Origin: Pseudomonas hydrolytica
Lineage (GTDB): Bacteria > Pseudomonadota > Gammaproteobacteria > Pseudomonadales > Pseudomonadaceae
Length of the DNA stretch: 64,000 bases
Direction of reading: 5' to 3'
NCBI RefSeq assembly: GCF_021495345.1
Contig: NZ_CP099397.1
Coordinates: 3,968,001-4,032,000, forward strand
The notes under the pieces are model-generated. The model was given only the letters and a program-made list of their open reading frames with translations. It was not told where the DNA came from and made no database searches. Within the stretch, counting starts at the first letter, position 1; each line of letters starts with the position of its first letter. Of this stretch, positions 47,972 through 57,626 are shown in pieces. The translations under genes and the position numbers were made by a program.

Positions 47972-48149
47972 GGTGGGCAGCACTCTCGGGCAATAGACGC
48001 GAAACAGCCCAATCCGGCTCGCCCGAGCGGCTGATGCGCTGCCCTGGCCGAGCACGGCAAGAGCCGTGACCGCAAAGTTTCTGAAAAGCCGGCGAGTATA
48101 CCCGACTCGAAGCCCCCTGGCAGCCCGCTGGATGACCGGCGGGGCGCGC

Positions 48150-49085
48150 TCAGAACTTCAGGCTCAGGCGTGCTGCCAGGGCGTTGTCGCGCGCGTCTTC
48201 GGCGTAATGGCCCGCATAGGTCAGGCCTAGGTAGAGACTGCGGCTGAGTTCATGATCCAGGCTCAGGTCGAGACGCAGGCTGCTGCGCTCGAACTCACGA
48301 CTGTGCAACTGCTGGGGTGCGCCCTGGCCGTCGATCGCCTCGTCACGCAAGCGGTCGCTGCCCAGGTTCTGCCGCAGCGCCAGACTGGCACGCCCTACCC
48401 ACTTGCGCTGCTGCCAGTACCAGGGCGCGGCCAGACGCCAGCCAAGCGTCAGGTAACCGGCCTGCTCGTGCGCTGCCGCCAGGCGCAGTCCGTCGAAACG
48501 CCGGGCGTCGGCATCCAGATGCACGAACGCCAGGCCGGCAAATGGCTCCAAGGTGAAATCGCGATAGTCCAGGGCGTAACTGCTTTCGCCAAACAGCTGC
48601 CAACTGCGCGCGCCATCGCGCCGTTCCAGCTCATGCCAGCCGTGCAGCACCCCGAGCCGAAACCCCAACTGGTTGTATACCCGCGTCGCGGCGTAGACCC
48701 CAAGGTAATGACTGTCGGTGCGGCCATGACCCTGATCATGATCCAGCCGGGCACGCGCCACTCCACCCAGCACACCGCCGATCCACTGCCCACCCAGCGC
48801 ACGATCCATCCCCATCAGCAGCCCCTCGCCGCGGCGCTCGAGGCCGGCGTCGTCCCAGCTCCCCTGGATACCGTAGGTACGCGACCACAGCGGCCACTCG
48901 CCGGCCTCAGGCGCCGCCTCGCGAAAGGCGAAGCGCACCTGCTGCAGACGATCCAGGGCCGCCTCACGCGGCAAGCGGCTGTCCTCCAGGAGCAAGGCGC
49001 GCTGGTCCAGCGCCAGGTCGCCAGCTACGATGCCCGTAGCGACCTGCAGCAAGCCCAACCCGATCAGCGCTACACGCAGAGCCAT
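48150..49085 (-). CDS. autotransporter-type beta-barrel without passenger
   Basis: A 311-residue outer-membrane protein. A signal peptide ([20 protein letters not shown]) is followed at about residue 60 by a beta-barrel of alternating aromatic strands ([66 protein letters not shown]) ending in Phe. The pattern fits the C-terminal autotransporter domain, but only about 40 residues precede it, so no real passenger exists. Loss of a passenger or a stand-alone barrel are both possible. The promoter side and the next gene show no related function. Confidence 0.72.
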   Translation of the reverse strand: MALRVALIGLGLLQVATGIVAGDLALDQRALLLEDSRLPREAALDRLQQVRFAFREAAPEAGEWPLWSRTYGIQGSWDDAGLERRGEGLLMGMDRALGGQWIGGVLGGVARARLDHDQGHGRTDSHYLGVYAATRVYNQLGFRLGVLHGWHELERRDGARSWQLFGESSYALDYRDFTLEPFAGLAFVHLDADARRFDGLRLAAAHEQAGYLTLGWRLAAPWYWQQRKWVGRASLALRQNLGSDRLRDEAIDGQGAPQQLHSREFERSSLRLDLSLDHELSRSLYLGLTYAGHYAEDARDNALAARLSLKF

Positions 49086-49162
49086 GTTCGTCTCCAGTCA
49101 TCGACGCCCAATGCTACCAGAGCACAGCTGTCGCCTCGCCCGCCAAGGCTCGGCTCGACCGG

Positions 49163-50824
49163 TCACGCGCTCACCGCGCAACCAGGCTCGCGCTGCGACA
49201 CCCTGCTTATCGCCGCGCGTGCATCGGCGGCGATCATCTGCGCCGCCTTCTCCGCGATCATCAGTACCGGCGAGCAGGTATTGCCGGAGGTGATGGTCGG
49301 CATGATGGAGGCATCGACCACCCGCAACCCGGCGATGCCTTGCACGCGCAGGCGGGCATCGACCACCGCGCCCTGCCCCTGTCCCATGGCGCAGGTGCCG
49401 ACCGGATGGAAGATGGTGGTGCCGATCTCCCCCGCAGCGCGCTGCAGATCGGCCTCGCTCTGGTAATCCGGCCCGGGCTTGTACTCCTGCGGCCGGTAGC
49501 CGGCCAGCGCAGGTGCGGCGACGATGCGCCGGGTCAGGCGGATGGCATCGGCGGCCACCTGCAGGTCGCGCTCGTCGCTCAGGTAGTTGGGCTGGATCGA
49601 AGGCGCGACTGCTGCGTCCACAGAGGTGATCGCGACACGACCACGACTGTGCGGGCGCAGGTTGCACACCGAGGCGGTAAAGGCCGGGAAATCGTGCAGG
49701 GGCTCGCCAAAGCGCTCCAGCGACAGCGGCTGCACGTGATACTGCAGGTTGGCACGCGCCTGGCCGGGGTCGGACTTGGCGAAGGCGCCCAACTGACTGG
49801 GCGCCATGGACAGCGGCCCACTGCGCTTGAGCAGGTATTCCAGGCCCATGCCCAGCTTGCCCCAGGGCGTGGCGACGATGCGATTGAGCGTCTTCACCCC
49901 CTCGACGCGGTAGATCAGGCGCAATTGCAGGTGATCCTGCAGGTTCTCGCCGACGCCTGGCAGCTCGTGCTTCACCCCGATGCCGAGGCGTTCGAGCAGC
50001 GGCCGCGGGCCGATACCGGAACGCTGCAGCAAGGCCGGCGAGCCGATGGCCCCGGCGCAGAGAACGATCTCGCGGCGCGCCGCCACCCGTAGCGCCCGCC
50101 CCTGCCAGCGCAGCCACAGCGCACTGGCGCGGCCGCCCTCCAGCTCCAGGCGCTCGGCTTCGGCGCCGGTCAGCACCCGCAGGTTAGGACGCTGGCGAAT
50201 ATCGCGGAGAAAGGCCTTGGAGGCGTTCCAGCGCACGCCGCGCTTCTGGTTGACCTGAAAGTAGCTGCAGCCCTCGTTGTCGCCGCCATTGAAGTCATCG
50301 ATGCGGGCGATGCCGCTCTGCGCCGCCGCCTCACGGAAGGCTTCGAGAATGTCCCAGGACAGGCGCTGGCGCTCGACCCGCCACTCGCCATCGCCGCCAT
50401 GCAGGTCGCTGGCGCCGGCAAAGTGATTTTCCGATCGCTTGAACAGCGGCAGCACGTCACGCCAGGCCCAACCGGGATTGCCGGCCGCCGCCCAACCGTC
50501 GTAATCGGCCGCCTGGCCACGCATGTAGATCATGCCGTTGATCGACGAGCAGCCGCCGAGCACCCTGCCGCGCGGGTACTTCAGCGCGCGCCCGTGCAGG
50601 CCGGGGTCGGCCTCGGTGTTGTAGCACCAGTCGGTACGCGGGTTGCCGATGCAATAGAGGTAACCGACGGGAATATGGATCCAGGGGTAGTTGTCGCGCC
50701 CACCGGCCTCGATCAGCAGTACGCTGACGCCGGGGTCGGCAGACAGGCGATTGGCCAACAGGCAACCGGCCGGGCCTGCTCCGACGATCAGGTAGTCATA
50801 ACTGTCCAGGGGCGTCTGCGCCAT
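49163..50824 (-). CDS. GMC family FAD oxidoreductase (choline/alcohol dehydrogenase-like)
   Basis: A 553-residue flavoprotein. The FAD-binding motif DYLIVGAGPAGCLLANRL, the GMC signatures YPRGRVLGGCSSINGMIYMRG and GAIGSPALLQRSGIGP, and the active-site His region HPVGTCAMGQG and SGNTCSPVLMIAEKAA are present. Choline dehydrogenase (BetA), the alcohol dehydrogenase AlkJ and polyvinyl/aromatic alcohol dehydrogenases share this form; without betB or alk genes nearby the substrate is open. The ATG at 50824 has GAGGA upstream. Divergent from a SulP gene. Confidence 0.9.
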   Translation of the reverse strand: MAQTPLDSYDYLIVGAGPAGCLLANRLSADPGVSVLLIEAGGRDNYPWIHIPVGYLYCIGNPRTDWCYNTEADPGLHGRALKYPRGRVLGGCSSINGMIYMRGQAADYDGWAAAGNPGWAWRDVLPLFKRSENHFAGASDLHGGDGEWRVERQRLSWDILEAFREAAAQSGIARIDDFNGGDNEGCSYFQVNQKRGVRWNASKAFLRDIRQRPNLRVLTGAEAERLELEGGRASALWLRWQGRALRVAARREIVLCAGAIGSPALLQRSGIGPRPLLERLGIGVKHELPGVGENLQDHLQLRLIYRVEGVKTLNRIVATPWGKLGMGLEYLLKRSGPLSMAPSQLGAFAKSDPGQARANLQYHVQPLSLERFGEPLHDFPAFTASVCNLRPHSRGRVAITSVDAAVAPSIQPNYLSDERDLQVAADAIRLTRRIVAAPALAGYRPQEYKPGPDYQSEADLQRAAGEIGTTIFHPVGTCAMGQGQGAVVDARLRVQGIAGLRVVDASIMPTITSGNTCSPVLMIAEKAAQMIAADARAAISRVSQREPGCAVSA

Positions 50825-51006
50825 GAGCGTCCTCGCAAGGCTCGGGTATCCAGACTCAGAGACTAGCCGGCGACATGCGAAGGCAGAATGATCTTTTGGT
50901 CGGACATAAGGGCCCTGAATGATGCGTGCATGATCGCTGCGGCGCGGGCGATCCAACCGCTCGGCCTTGTCGTTACACTAGCGATGTCCCCCCAGAGCCC
51001 GCTGCG

Positions 51007-52782
51007 ATGCCGTCCACGCCACCCAAGCCGCTCCCCGTCGTCGAACAGCCTCGCGGCTGGCAGCGCTGGCTGCCCGGCCTGCTGGTGCTCAGGCACTACC
51101 AGATGGCCTGGCTGCCCAAGGATCTCGCCGCCGGGCTGGTGCTGACCGCCATGCTGGTGCCGGTGGGCATCGCCTACGCGGAAGCCTCGGGGGTACCGGG
51201 CATCTACGGCCTGTACGCGACCATGGTGCCGCTGCTGGCCTACGCCCTGTTCGGCCCCAGCCGGATTCTGGTGCTCGGCCCGGACTCGGCGCTCACCGCC
51301 GTGATTCTCGCCGTGGTGCTGCCCCTGTCGGGCGGCGAGCCGATGCGCGCAGTGATCCTGGCCAGCATGATGGCGGTGGTGGCCGGGCTCACCTGCATCG
51401 TCGCGGGCCTGCTGCGCCTGGGCTTCATCACCGAACTGCTGTCCAAGCCGATCCGCTACGGCTACATGAACGGCATCGCCCTGAGCGTGGTGATCAGCCA
51501 GACGCCCAAGCTGTTCGGCTTTTCCATCGACAGCCAGGGGTCGGTGCAGGACATCTGGGCCATCGCCAACGCCCTGCTGGCTGGCCTGGTCAACTGGCCC
51601 AGCTTCATCGTCGGTGGCGGTACCCTGGCGCTGATCCTCGCACTCAGGCGCTTCCGGCGACTGCCCGGCATCCTCATCGCGGTCACGCTCGCGACCCTGG
51701 CGGTGGACCTGCTGGACCTGAGCCAGCACGGCGTCGCGACACTGGGCGAGCTGCCTCAGGGCCTGCCGAGCTTCACCCTGCCCTGGCTCAGCGGCGTCGA
51801 TCTGGCCAGCGTGGTGCTGGGCGGCGTGGCGGCGGCGCTGGTGGCCTTCGCCGACACCAGCGTGCTGTCGCGCACCTATGCCGCGCGCAGCGGGCGCTAC
51901 GTCGACCCCAACCAGGAAATGGTCGGCCTGGGCGCAGCCAATCTGATTGGCGGCTTCTTTCAGGGTTTTCCCGTCAGCAGCAGCGCCTCGCGTACACCGG
52001 TGGCCGAGGCCGCCGGGGCGCAGACGCAGCTGACCGGCGTGGTCGGTGCCCTGGCAGTGGCCGGACTGCTGATCGCCGCCCCGAACCTGATGCAGTACCT
52101 GCCGGCCAGCGCCCTGGCAGCCGTGGTGATCGCCGCGGTGATCGGCCTGTTCGAGATCGCCGACCTCAAGCGCATCTTCCGCGTGCAGCAGTGGGAGTTC
52201 TGGCTGTCGATGGCCTGTTTCGCCGGCGTGGCCACCTTCGGCGCCATCCCCGGCATCGGCATCGCCGTGCTGCTGGCGGTGATCGAATTTCTCTGGGACG
52301 GCTGGCGCCCCTACTATGCGGTGCTTGGCCAGGTCGACGGCATTCGCGGCTTCCACGATATCGAGCGTCACCCCGAGGCCCGCCTGGTGCCCGGCCTGGT
52401 GCTGTTTCGCTGGGACGCACCGCTGTTCTTCGCCAATGCCGAACAGTTTCAGCAGTGCGTGCTCAAGGCCATCGCCCAGTCACCGACGCCGGTGCGCCGC
52501 CTGGTGGTGACGGCCGAACCGGTGACCAGCATCGACGTGACCTCCGCCGACATGCTCGCCGAGCTGGAGCAGATGCTGGCCGATGCTGGGATCGAGCTGC
52601 ATTTCGCCGAGGTCAAGGGCCCGGTCAAGGACAAGCTGCGCCGCTTCGGCCTGCTGCGCGAGCACGGCGAGCAACGCATCCAGCCCACGGTGGGTGCCGC
52701 CGTCGATGCCTACCTGGCCGACCACGGCATCGACTGGTCCGGCGAGGCGCCACCACAAGGCCGGAGCTGGCACGCCGACTGA
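51007..52782 (+). CDS. SulP family anion transporter with STAS domain
   Basis: A 591-residue inner-membrane transporter of the SLC26/SulP family. It starts its membrane part with LPKDLAAGLVLTAMLVPVGIAYAEASGVPGIYGLYATMVP and has about 12-14 helices to residue 430, including the NQEMVGLGAANLIGGFFQGFPVSSSASRT signature. A C-terminal STAS domain (about 450-560) has VTSIDVTSADML. Sulfate, bicarbonate or dicarboxylate are the usual cargoes; no carbonic anhydrase or sulfur gene is nearby to choose. The ATG at 51007 is preferred over an upstream ATG at 50926. Confidence 0.92.
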   Translation: MPSTPPKPLPVVEQPRGWQRWLPGLLVLRHYQMAWLPKDLAAGLVLTAMLVPVGIAYAEASGVPGIYGLYATMVPLLAYALFGPSRILVLGPDSALTAVILAVVLPLSGGEPMRAVILASMMAVVAGLTCIVAGLLRLGFITELLSKPIRYGYMNGIALSVVISQTPKLFGFSIDSQGSVQDIWAIANALLAGLVNWPSFIVGGGTLALILALRRFRRLPGILIAVTLATLAVDLLDLSQHGVATLGELPQGLPSFTLPWLSGVDLASVVLGGVAAALVAFADTSVLSRTYAARSGRYVDPNQEMVGLGAANLIGGFFQGFPVSSSASRTPVAEAAGAQTQLTGVVGALAVAGLLIAAPNLMQYLPASALAAVVIAAVIGLFEIADLKRIFRVQQWEFWLSMACFAGVATFGAIPGIGIAVLLAVIEFLWDGWRPYYAVLGQVDGIRGFHDIERHPEARLVPGLVLFRWDAPLFFANAEQFQQCVLKAIAQSPTPVRRLVVTAEPVTSIDVTSADMLAELEQMLADAGIELHFAEVKGPVKDKLRRFGLLREHGEQRIQPTVGAAVDAYLADHGIDWSGEAPPQGRSWHAD

Positions 52783-52790
52783 GGACGGGC

Positions 52791-53516
52791 TCAGACGCGC
52801 GCCGCCTCCAGACGCACCTGGGCCTCCAGCTCGCTCTTCAGCGCCGGCGCCAGCTGCAGCTGCCGCGCCAGCTCTTCGAGGTAGGCGCGCTCCATGAAGT
52901 GCTCCTCGTCCACCATCAGCACGCTGGCCAGGTACATTTCCGCAGCCATTTCCGGCGTGCTGGCGGCACGCGCCACGTCGGCCGGGTCCAATGGCTTGTT
53001 CAGCTCGGCGTGCAGCCAGGCTTGCAGCTCGGCGTCCTGCGCCAGCTTGCCCAGCTCCTCCTCGATCAACTGGCGCTCACGATCATCGACATGGCCATCG
53101 GCCTTGGCCGCCGCCACCAGTGCCTTGAGAATGGCGCGGCTGTGCTGCTCGGCCTGCGGCGCCGGCAGACGGTCCAGGGTCTGCGGTTCCACCGGCTGCG
53201 CGCCGCCCTGCAGGGCCTGCTGCGCCTGCCAGTTGCCGTAGGCCTTGTAGGCCATCACGCCGAGCGCAGCCAGGCCGCCATAGGTCAGCGCCTTGCCGCC
53301 CATCTTGCGCGCCTTCTTGCTGCCCAGCAGCAGGCCCACCGCGCCCGCCGCCAACGCCCCGCCGCCGGCCCCGGAGAGCAGGCTGCCCAGGCCGCCACCG
53401 GACAGCAGCCCGCCGAGGCCGCCGGCCTGCTGCCCCTGGCCAGCCTTGCCGGCAGGCTTTTGCATGGCCTGCTGGCCGGCCTTGAGCAGTTGATCGAGCA
53501 GATTGCTGGTGTTCAT
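52791..53516 (-). CDS. TerB-like/DUF533 family protein
   Basis: A 241-residue protein. A Gly/Ala/Leu-rich segment (GGLGGLLSGGGLGSLLSG, then a hydrophobic stretch at about 50-90) is followed by a TerB-like helical domain (about 125-235) with LKALVAAAKADGHVDDRERQ, the metal-binding DG-D-E pattern of TerB, and EMYLASVLMVDEEHFMERAYL. Relatives are called tellurite resistance TerB family or YebE, but tellurite resistance is not shown. The start has AGGAG upstream. Convergent with SulP, 8 bp between stops. Confidence 0.85.
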   Translation of the reverse strand: MNTSNLLDQLLKAGQQAMQKPAGKAGQGQQAGGLGGLLSGGGLGSLLSGAGGGALAAGAVGLLLGSKKARKMGGKALTYGGLAALGVMAYKAYGNWQAQQALQGGAQPVEPQTLDRLPAPQAEQHSRAILKALVAAAKADGHVDDRERQLIEEELGKLAQDAELQAWLHAELNKPLDPADVARAASTPEMAAEMYLASVLMVDEEHFMERAYLEELARQLQLAPALKSELEAQVRLEAARV

Positions 53517-53681
53517 CGCGAACTCTCCTGAGAAGTGGGCACCGCAGCATCCGACCCTGGATAACCCAGGGAAATTCCGGATGCCCGCCAACCGACATCG
53601 GTTGAACTGACGAGAGTTTCTAGCAGAGTTCGCCCCCTGCCAGCCGGGCATATTGGTAACGCCGGATTTCATCGCACGCGC

Positions 53682-55391
53682 TCAGCGCGGCGCGATATGC
53701 GCCACCATCAGTTGCACGCTCTCGTTGCCGCGAAACTCGTTGAGATCGAGCTTGTAGGCCACTTCGGCCCAGCGCAGCGTCGGGTTGGGCCAGACCTCGC
53801 GGTCGATGTTGAAGGCGATGCCGTCGAGCTGCACGCTGCCGCATTCGGTCTTGAGCACCAGCTTCAGGTGCCGTTCGCCGACGATGCGCTGGCCCACGAT
53901 CTGGAACACGCCATGGAACAGCGGCTCGGGGAAATGCTGGCCCCAGGGCCCGGCGTTGCGCAGGGCGCGAGCCAGTTCCAGGTGGAATTCGGTGGCGTCG
54001 AGCTGGCCGTCGGACAGCAGGCGGCCGGTCAAATCGTCCTCGCACAGCTGGCGGCGCACCTCGGCGTCGAAGGCAGCCGCGAAGGCGCCGAAGTGCTCCT
54101 GCGGCAGCGACAGGCCGGCGGCCATGGCGTGCCCGCCGAACTTGCTGATCAGCCCCGGATGCCTGGCCGCCACGACGTCCAGCGCATCGCGGATATGCAG
54201 CCCCGGCACCGAGCGTGCCGAGCCCTTGAGCATGCCCTCACCGGCATCGGCAAAGGCGATGGCCGGGCGGTGATAGCGTTCCTTCAGGCGCGAGGCGAGG
54301 ATGCCGATCACCCCTTGGTGCCAGTCCGGTTCGAACAGGCACAGGCCGAACGGCATGTCCTGCAGCGGCAGGTCCTTGAGCTGGGCCAGCGCCTCGCGCT
54401 GCATGCCCTGTTCGATGGCCTTGCGGTCCTGGTTGAGCTGATCGAGCTGCACCGCCATGTCGCGGGCCAGCGCTTCGTCGTCGCAGAGCAGACATTCGAT
54501 GCCCAGGCTCATGTCGTCCAGACGCCCGGCCGCATTCAGTCGCGGGCCGAGGATGAAACCGAGATCGGTGGAAGTGATGCGCCGGTGGTCGCGCCCGGCC
54601 ACTTCGAGTATCGCGCGCAGCCCGGGCCGCGCGCGCCCGGCACGAATGCGCGCCAGGCCCTGGTGCACCAGGATGCGGTTGTTGGCATCCAGCGGCACCA
54701 CGTCGGCGACGCTGCCGAGGGCCACCAGATCGAGCAGCTCGCCCAGGTTCGGCTCCTGGCGGCTGGTGAACCAGCCCAGCTCGCGCAGACGCGCGCGCAG
54801 CGCCAGCAGCACGTAGAACATCACCCCGACACCGGCCATGGCCTTGCTCGGGAAGTCGCAGCCCGGCTGGTTGGGGTTGACGATGGCATCGGCCGCCGGC
54901 AGTTCCGGGCCCGGCAGGTGGTGGTCGGTGACCAGCACCTTGAGCCCGGCGGCCTTGGCCGCGGCCACGCCATCGACGCTGGAGATGCCGTTGTCCACGG
55001 TCAGCAGCAGATCGGGCTGGCGCTGCAGCGCCACGGCGACGATTTCCGGCGTCAGGCCATAGCCGTACTCGAAGCGGTTCGGCACCAGATAGTCGACATG
55101 CGCCGCGCCGAGCTGGCGCAGGCCGAGCACGCCGACCGAGCTGGCGGTGGCGCCATCGGCATCGAAGTCGCCGACGATGAGGAGGCGCTGGCGCCGCTGC
55201 AGCGCCTCGACCAGCAGTTCGACCGCCGCATCGATGCCCTTGAGCTGCTGAAAGGGGATCAACCGCGCCAGGCCCTTGTCCAATTCTTCGGCACGCTGCA
55301 CGCCACGGGCGGCGTAGAGGCGGGTGAGCAGCGGCGGCAGGTTGCCCAGGTCGGGCAGGCTTGCGGGTAGGGGGCGTAGATCGATGCGCAT
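53682..55391 (-). CDS. recJ: single-stranded-DNA-specific exonuclease RecJ
   Basis: A 569-residue 5'-3' ssDNA exonuclease used in recombination and mismatch repair. DHH family motifs VGDFDADGATASS, LTVDNGISS, LVTDHHLPGP and the GPRLNAAGRLDD motif hold the manganese ligands; DHHA1 motif GGHAMAAG is present, followed by the C-terminal OB domain. Full length for RecJ of Pseudomonas. The ATG at 55391 begins MRIDLRPLP. It lies 47 bp downstream of a MarR-type gene on the same strand. Confidence 0.97.
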   Translation of the reverse strand: MRIDLRPLPASLPDLGNLPPLLTRLYAARGVQRAEELDKGLARLIPFQQLKGIDAAVELLVEALQRRQRLLIVGDFDADGATASSVGVLGLRQLGAAHVDYLVPNRFEYGYGLTPEIVAVALQRQPDLLLTVDNGISSVDGVAAAKAAGLKVLVTDHHLPGPELPAADAIVNPNQPGCDFPSKAMAGVGVMFYVLLALRARLRELGWFTSRQEPNLGELLDLVALGSVADVVPLDANNRILVHQGLARIRAGRARPGLRAILEVAGRDHRRITSTDLGFILGPRLNAAGRLDDMSLGIECLLCDDEALARDMAVQLDQLNQDRKAIEQGMQREALAQLKDLPLQDMPFGLCLFEPDWHQGVIGILASRLKERYHRPAIAFADAGEGMLKGSARSVPGLHIRDALDVVAARHPGLISKFGGHAMAAGLSLPQEHFGAFAAAFDAEVRRQLCEDDLTGRLLSDGQLDATEFHLELARALRNAGPWGQHFPEPLFHGVFQIVGQRIVGERHLKLVLKTECGSVQLDGIAFNIDREVWPNPTLRWAEVAYKLDLNEFRGNESVQLMVAHIAPR

Positions 55392-55438
55392 GGGTATTCC
55401 GTATGGCGCTGCGCGTCAGCCGACGCGCAGCGCTTGAG

Positions 55439-55966
55439 TCAAAGCGAGGTGGCGGCGCGGGCGGCCTGGTCGTAGAGGCCGGACATGGCCCTGAGCATGC
55501 CGGCCAGGCGATGGATTTCCTCGGGGTCGATGTTGAGGTTCTCGAACGAGGCGATCAGGCATTCGCGGCGGATGTCGGCGTACTCCTGGCACAGGACACG
55601 GCCCTTTTCGGTGGTGCGGTAGAACATCTCCTTGCCCTGCTTCTCGCCCTCCACCAGCGCCAGCTTGGCCAGTTTCTTCAGCGCGTAGGTCACGGTATGG
55701 GTGTCTTCGATGTTCAGCAGCAGGCAGATGTCCGCCTGGCGCTTGGCGCGATCGCGGCTGGTCAGGCTGTGCAGGACCATCACGTCGAGGGCGTTCATCT
55801 CCACTTCGCCGGCCGCGCGCATGCAGCGCTCCATCCAGCGCAGAAAGGCGTTGCTGGAGATGATGATGGCGAACTCGAGTTCGGAGAGCTCCTGCGACTG
55901 CTCGGCCAGGTGGGCCGACGCCACGATAGGCGAACGCGGAGAGCGGGTGGATTTGGCATCAACCAT
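55439..55966 (-). CDS. MarR-like winged-helix regulator
   Basis: A 175-residue regulator of the MarR type. Helices from EFAIIISSNAFLRWMERCM lead to a winged helix (about 60-125) with DVMVLHSLTSRDRAKRQADICLLLNIEDTHTVTYALKKL and the wing VEGEKQGKEMFYRTTEKG. The ATG at 55966 matches the expected start; an ATG at 55978 would add four residues. It is divergent from the pxpABC operon, with an AT-rich dyad between them, so control of that operon is likely but inferred. Confidence 0.8.
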   Translation of the reverse strand: MVDAKSTRSPRSPIVASAHLAEQSQELSELEFAIIISSNAFLRWMERCMRAAGEVEMNALDVMVLHSLTSRDRAKRQADICLLLNIEDTHTVTYALKKLAKLALVEGEKQGKEMFYRTTEKGRVLCQEYADIRRECLIASFENLNIDPEEIHRLAGMLRAMSGLYDQAARAATSL

Positions 55967-56081
55967 CGTGCGATCCATGACTGCGAACGGCCGCGCGGGC
56001 CGCAGGTGAAAGTTGGCTGGCAAGCATACAGCAAAGCACAGGGACCACGGGCCAGGACCGCTCGGGGAATTTTTCAAAAAC

Positions 56082-56108
56082 ATATTGATGTTTTATCGAT
56101 ATTTTATC
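56082..56108. promoter_or_regulatory. candidate operator between MarR-like gene and pxpA
   Basis: ATATTGAT-GTTTT-ATCGATAT (56082-56102), arms alike at seven of eight positions, overlaps the tandem direct repeats GATGTTTTATC and GATATTTTATC (56087-56108), spaced 11 bp, one helical turn. It is the only AT-rich patch in the 209-bp gap and lies 68 bp before pxpA. A MarR dimer site is the natural reading. Confidence 0.55.
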
Positions 56109-56175
56109 ATCGTTATACCAACGAGATTCCCAACCCGAACCTTCGGGCCACGTCAAAAACAACCAGAGGATCCCG

Positions 56176-56925
56176 ATGAGCCGCCTGCTCCTGAACTGCG
56201 ATATCGGCGAAAGCTATGGCGCCTGGACCATGGGTCTGGATGCCGAAGTGATGCCCTTCATCGACTGCGCCAACATCGCCTGCGGCTTTCACGCCTCGGA
56301 GCCGCTGACCATGCGCCGCACCGTGGCGCTGGCGGTCGAGCATGGCGTGCGCATCGGTGCCCACCCCGCCTACCCGGACCTGGCCGGTTTCGGCCGCCGC
56401 TCGATGGCCTGCAGCCCGGACGAGATAGAAGCCATGCTGCTCTATCAGATCGGCGCGCTCGACGGCATCTGCCGCGCCCACGGCACGCGGGTCAGCTACG
56501 TCAAACCGCACGGCGCGCTGTACAACGACATGATGCGCGAGCCGGCCAAGCTGCGTGCGGTGATGCGCGCCGTTGCCGCCTATGACCGCGGCCTGCCGCT
56601 GATGCTGATGGCCACCCGCGACGATCGGGCGCCGCAGGCGATGGCGGACGAGTTGGGCCTGCAGCTGTGGTTCGAGGTGTTCGCCGACCGCGCCTACGAC
56701 GCCAATGGCATGCTGCTGGCGCGCAGCCTGCCCGGCGCGGTGCACCATGGCGCGGAAACCATCGTCGCCCAGGCAGTGGCCCTGGCACGCGGCGAGGCGT
56801 TGAGCGCCAGCGACGGCAGCGCCCTCTACCTGCGCGCCGATACCCTCTGCGTACACGGCGACAACGCCGCCTCGGTGGCGGCGGTGCAGCGTATCCGCGC
56901 CGCCCTGCAGAGCCTGCCGACATGA
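56176..56925 (+). CDS. pxpA: 5-oxoprolinase subunit A (LamB/YcsF family)
   Basis: A 249-residue subunit of the ATP-dependent 5-oxoprolinase PxpABC, which opens 5-oxoproline (pyroglutamate) to glutamate. It has [58 protein letters not shown] and [18 protein letters not shown], the family's metal and substrate motifs. AGAGG precedes the start. It overlaps pxpB by four bases (ATGA). Confidence 0.94.
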   Translation: MSRLLLNCDIGESYGAWTMGLDAEVMPFIDCANIACGFHASEPLTMRRTVALAVEHGVRIGAHPAYPDLAGFGRRSMACSPDEIEAMLLYQIGALDGICRAHGTRVSYVKPHGALYNDMMREPAKLRAVMRAVAAYDRGLPLMLMATRDDRAPQAMADELGLQLWFEVFADRAYDANGMLLARSLPGAVHHGAETIVAQAVALARGEALSASDGSALYLRADTLCVHGDNAASVAAVQRIRAALQSLPT

Positions 56926-57626
56926 CCCCGCGCATCGAGGTGGTGGGCATCGACAGCCTGATCCTGCGCCTGTTCGAGCAGATCGAGGAAAGCAACATGC
57001 CCTGGCTGCTGGCAGCCAGCGAGCGCCTGCGAATCGTCTTCGGCCCGGCGCTGGTCGATCTGGTGCCGTCCTACACCACCCTGCTGCTGCACTATGACCT
57101 GCAGCAGCTGGACGACCGCGAGGCCCGCGCGCTGATCGCCCAGGCCTTCGACAACCTTTCTCCGCAGACCGACAGCAGCGGCCGCGAGCTGCAGATACCG
57201 GTGTGGTATCACCCCAGCGTCGGTCCCGAGCTGGCGCTGCTCGGCCAGCGCAGCGGGCTGGGCAGCGACGGCGTGATCGAGCGCCACAGCGCACGCAGCT
57301 ATCAGGTCTTCGCCCTCGGCTTCGCGCCCGGCTTCGCCTTCATGGGCCTGGTCGACGAGTGCCTGGCCAGCCCGCGCCTGAGCACGCCTCGGCAACGCGT
57401 CGCCGCCGGCAGCCTCGGCATCGCCGACCGCCAGACCGCCATCTACCCGCTGGTCTCCCCCGGCGGCTGGAACCTCATCGGACGCAGCCCCAGCCAACTC
57501 TTCGACCGCCAGCTGGATGGCTACAGCCTGCTGCGGCCAGGCGACCGGGTGCGCTTCGTGCCCATCGAGCGCGACGAGTTCGTGCGTCTGGGTGGCGACG
57601 ACACGCCCTTCGAGGTGACGCCATGA
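56922..57626 (+). CDS. pxpB: 5-oxoprolinase subunit B (KipI-like)
   Basis: A 234-residue subunit of 5-oxoprolinase. Conserved cyclophilin-like features are [68 protein letters not shown]. The Bacillus relative KipI inhibits sporulation kinase KinA, but with pxpA and pxpC adjacent the enzyme role is clear. Both ends overlap neighbours with ATGA, giving strict translational coupling. Confidence 0.94.
   Translation: MTPRIEVVGIDSLILRLFEQIEESNMPWLLAASERLRIVFGPALVDLVPSYTTLLLHYDLQQLDDREARALIAQAFDNLSPQTDSSGRELQIPVWYHPSVGPELALLGQRSGLGSDGVIERHSARSYQVFALGFAPGFAFMGLVDECLASPRLSTPRQRVAAGSLGIADRQTAIYPLVSPGGWNLIGRSPSQLFDRQLDGYSLLRPGDRVRFVPIERDEFVRLGGDDTPFEVTP

Noticed and set aside
46876..48075. prfB as a frameshifted pseudogene
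   Set aside because: The TGA at codon 25 lies in the conserved RF2 programmed +1 frameshift site with its GGGGG element, so the gene is normal.
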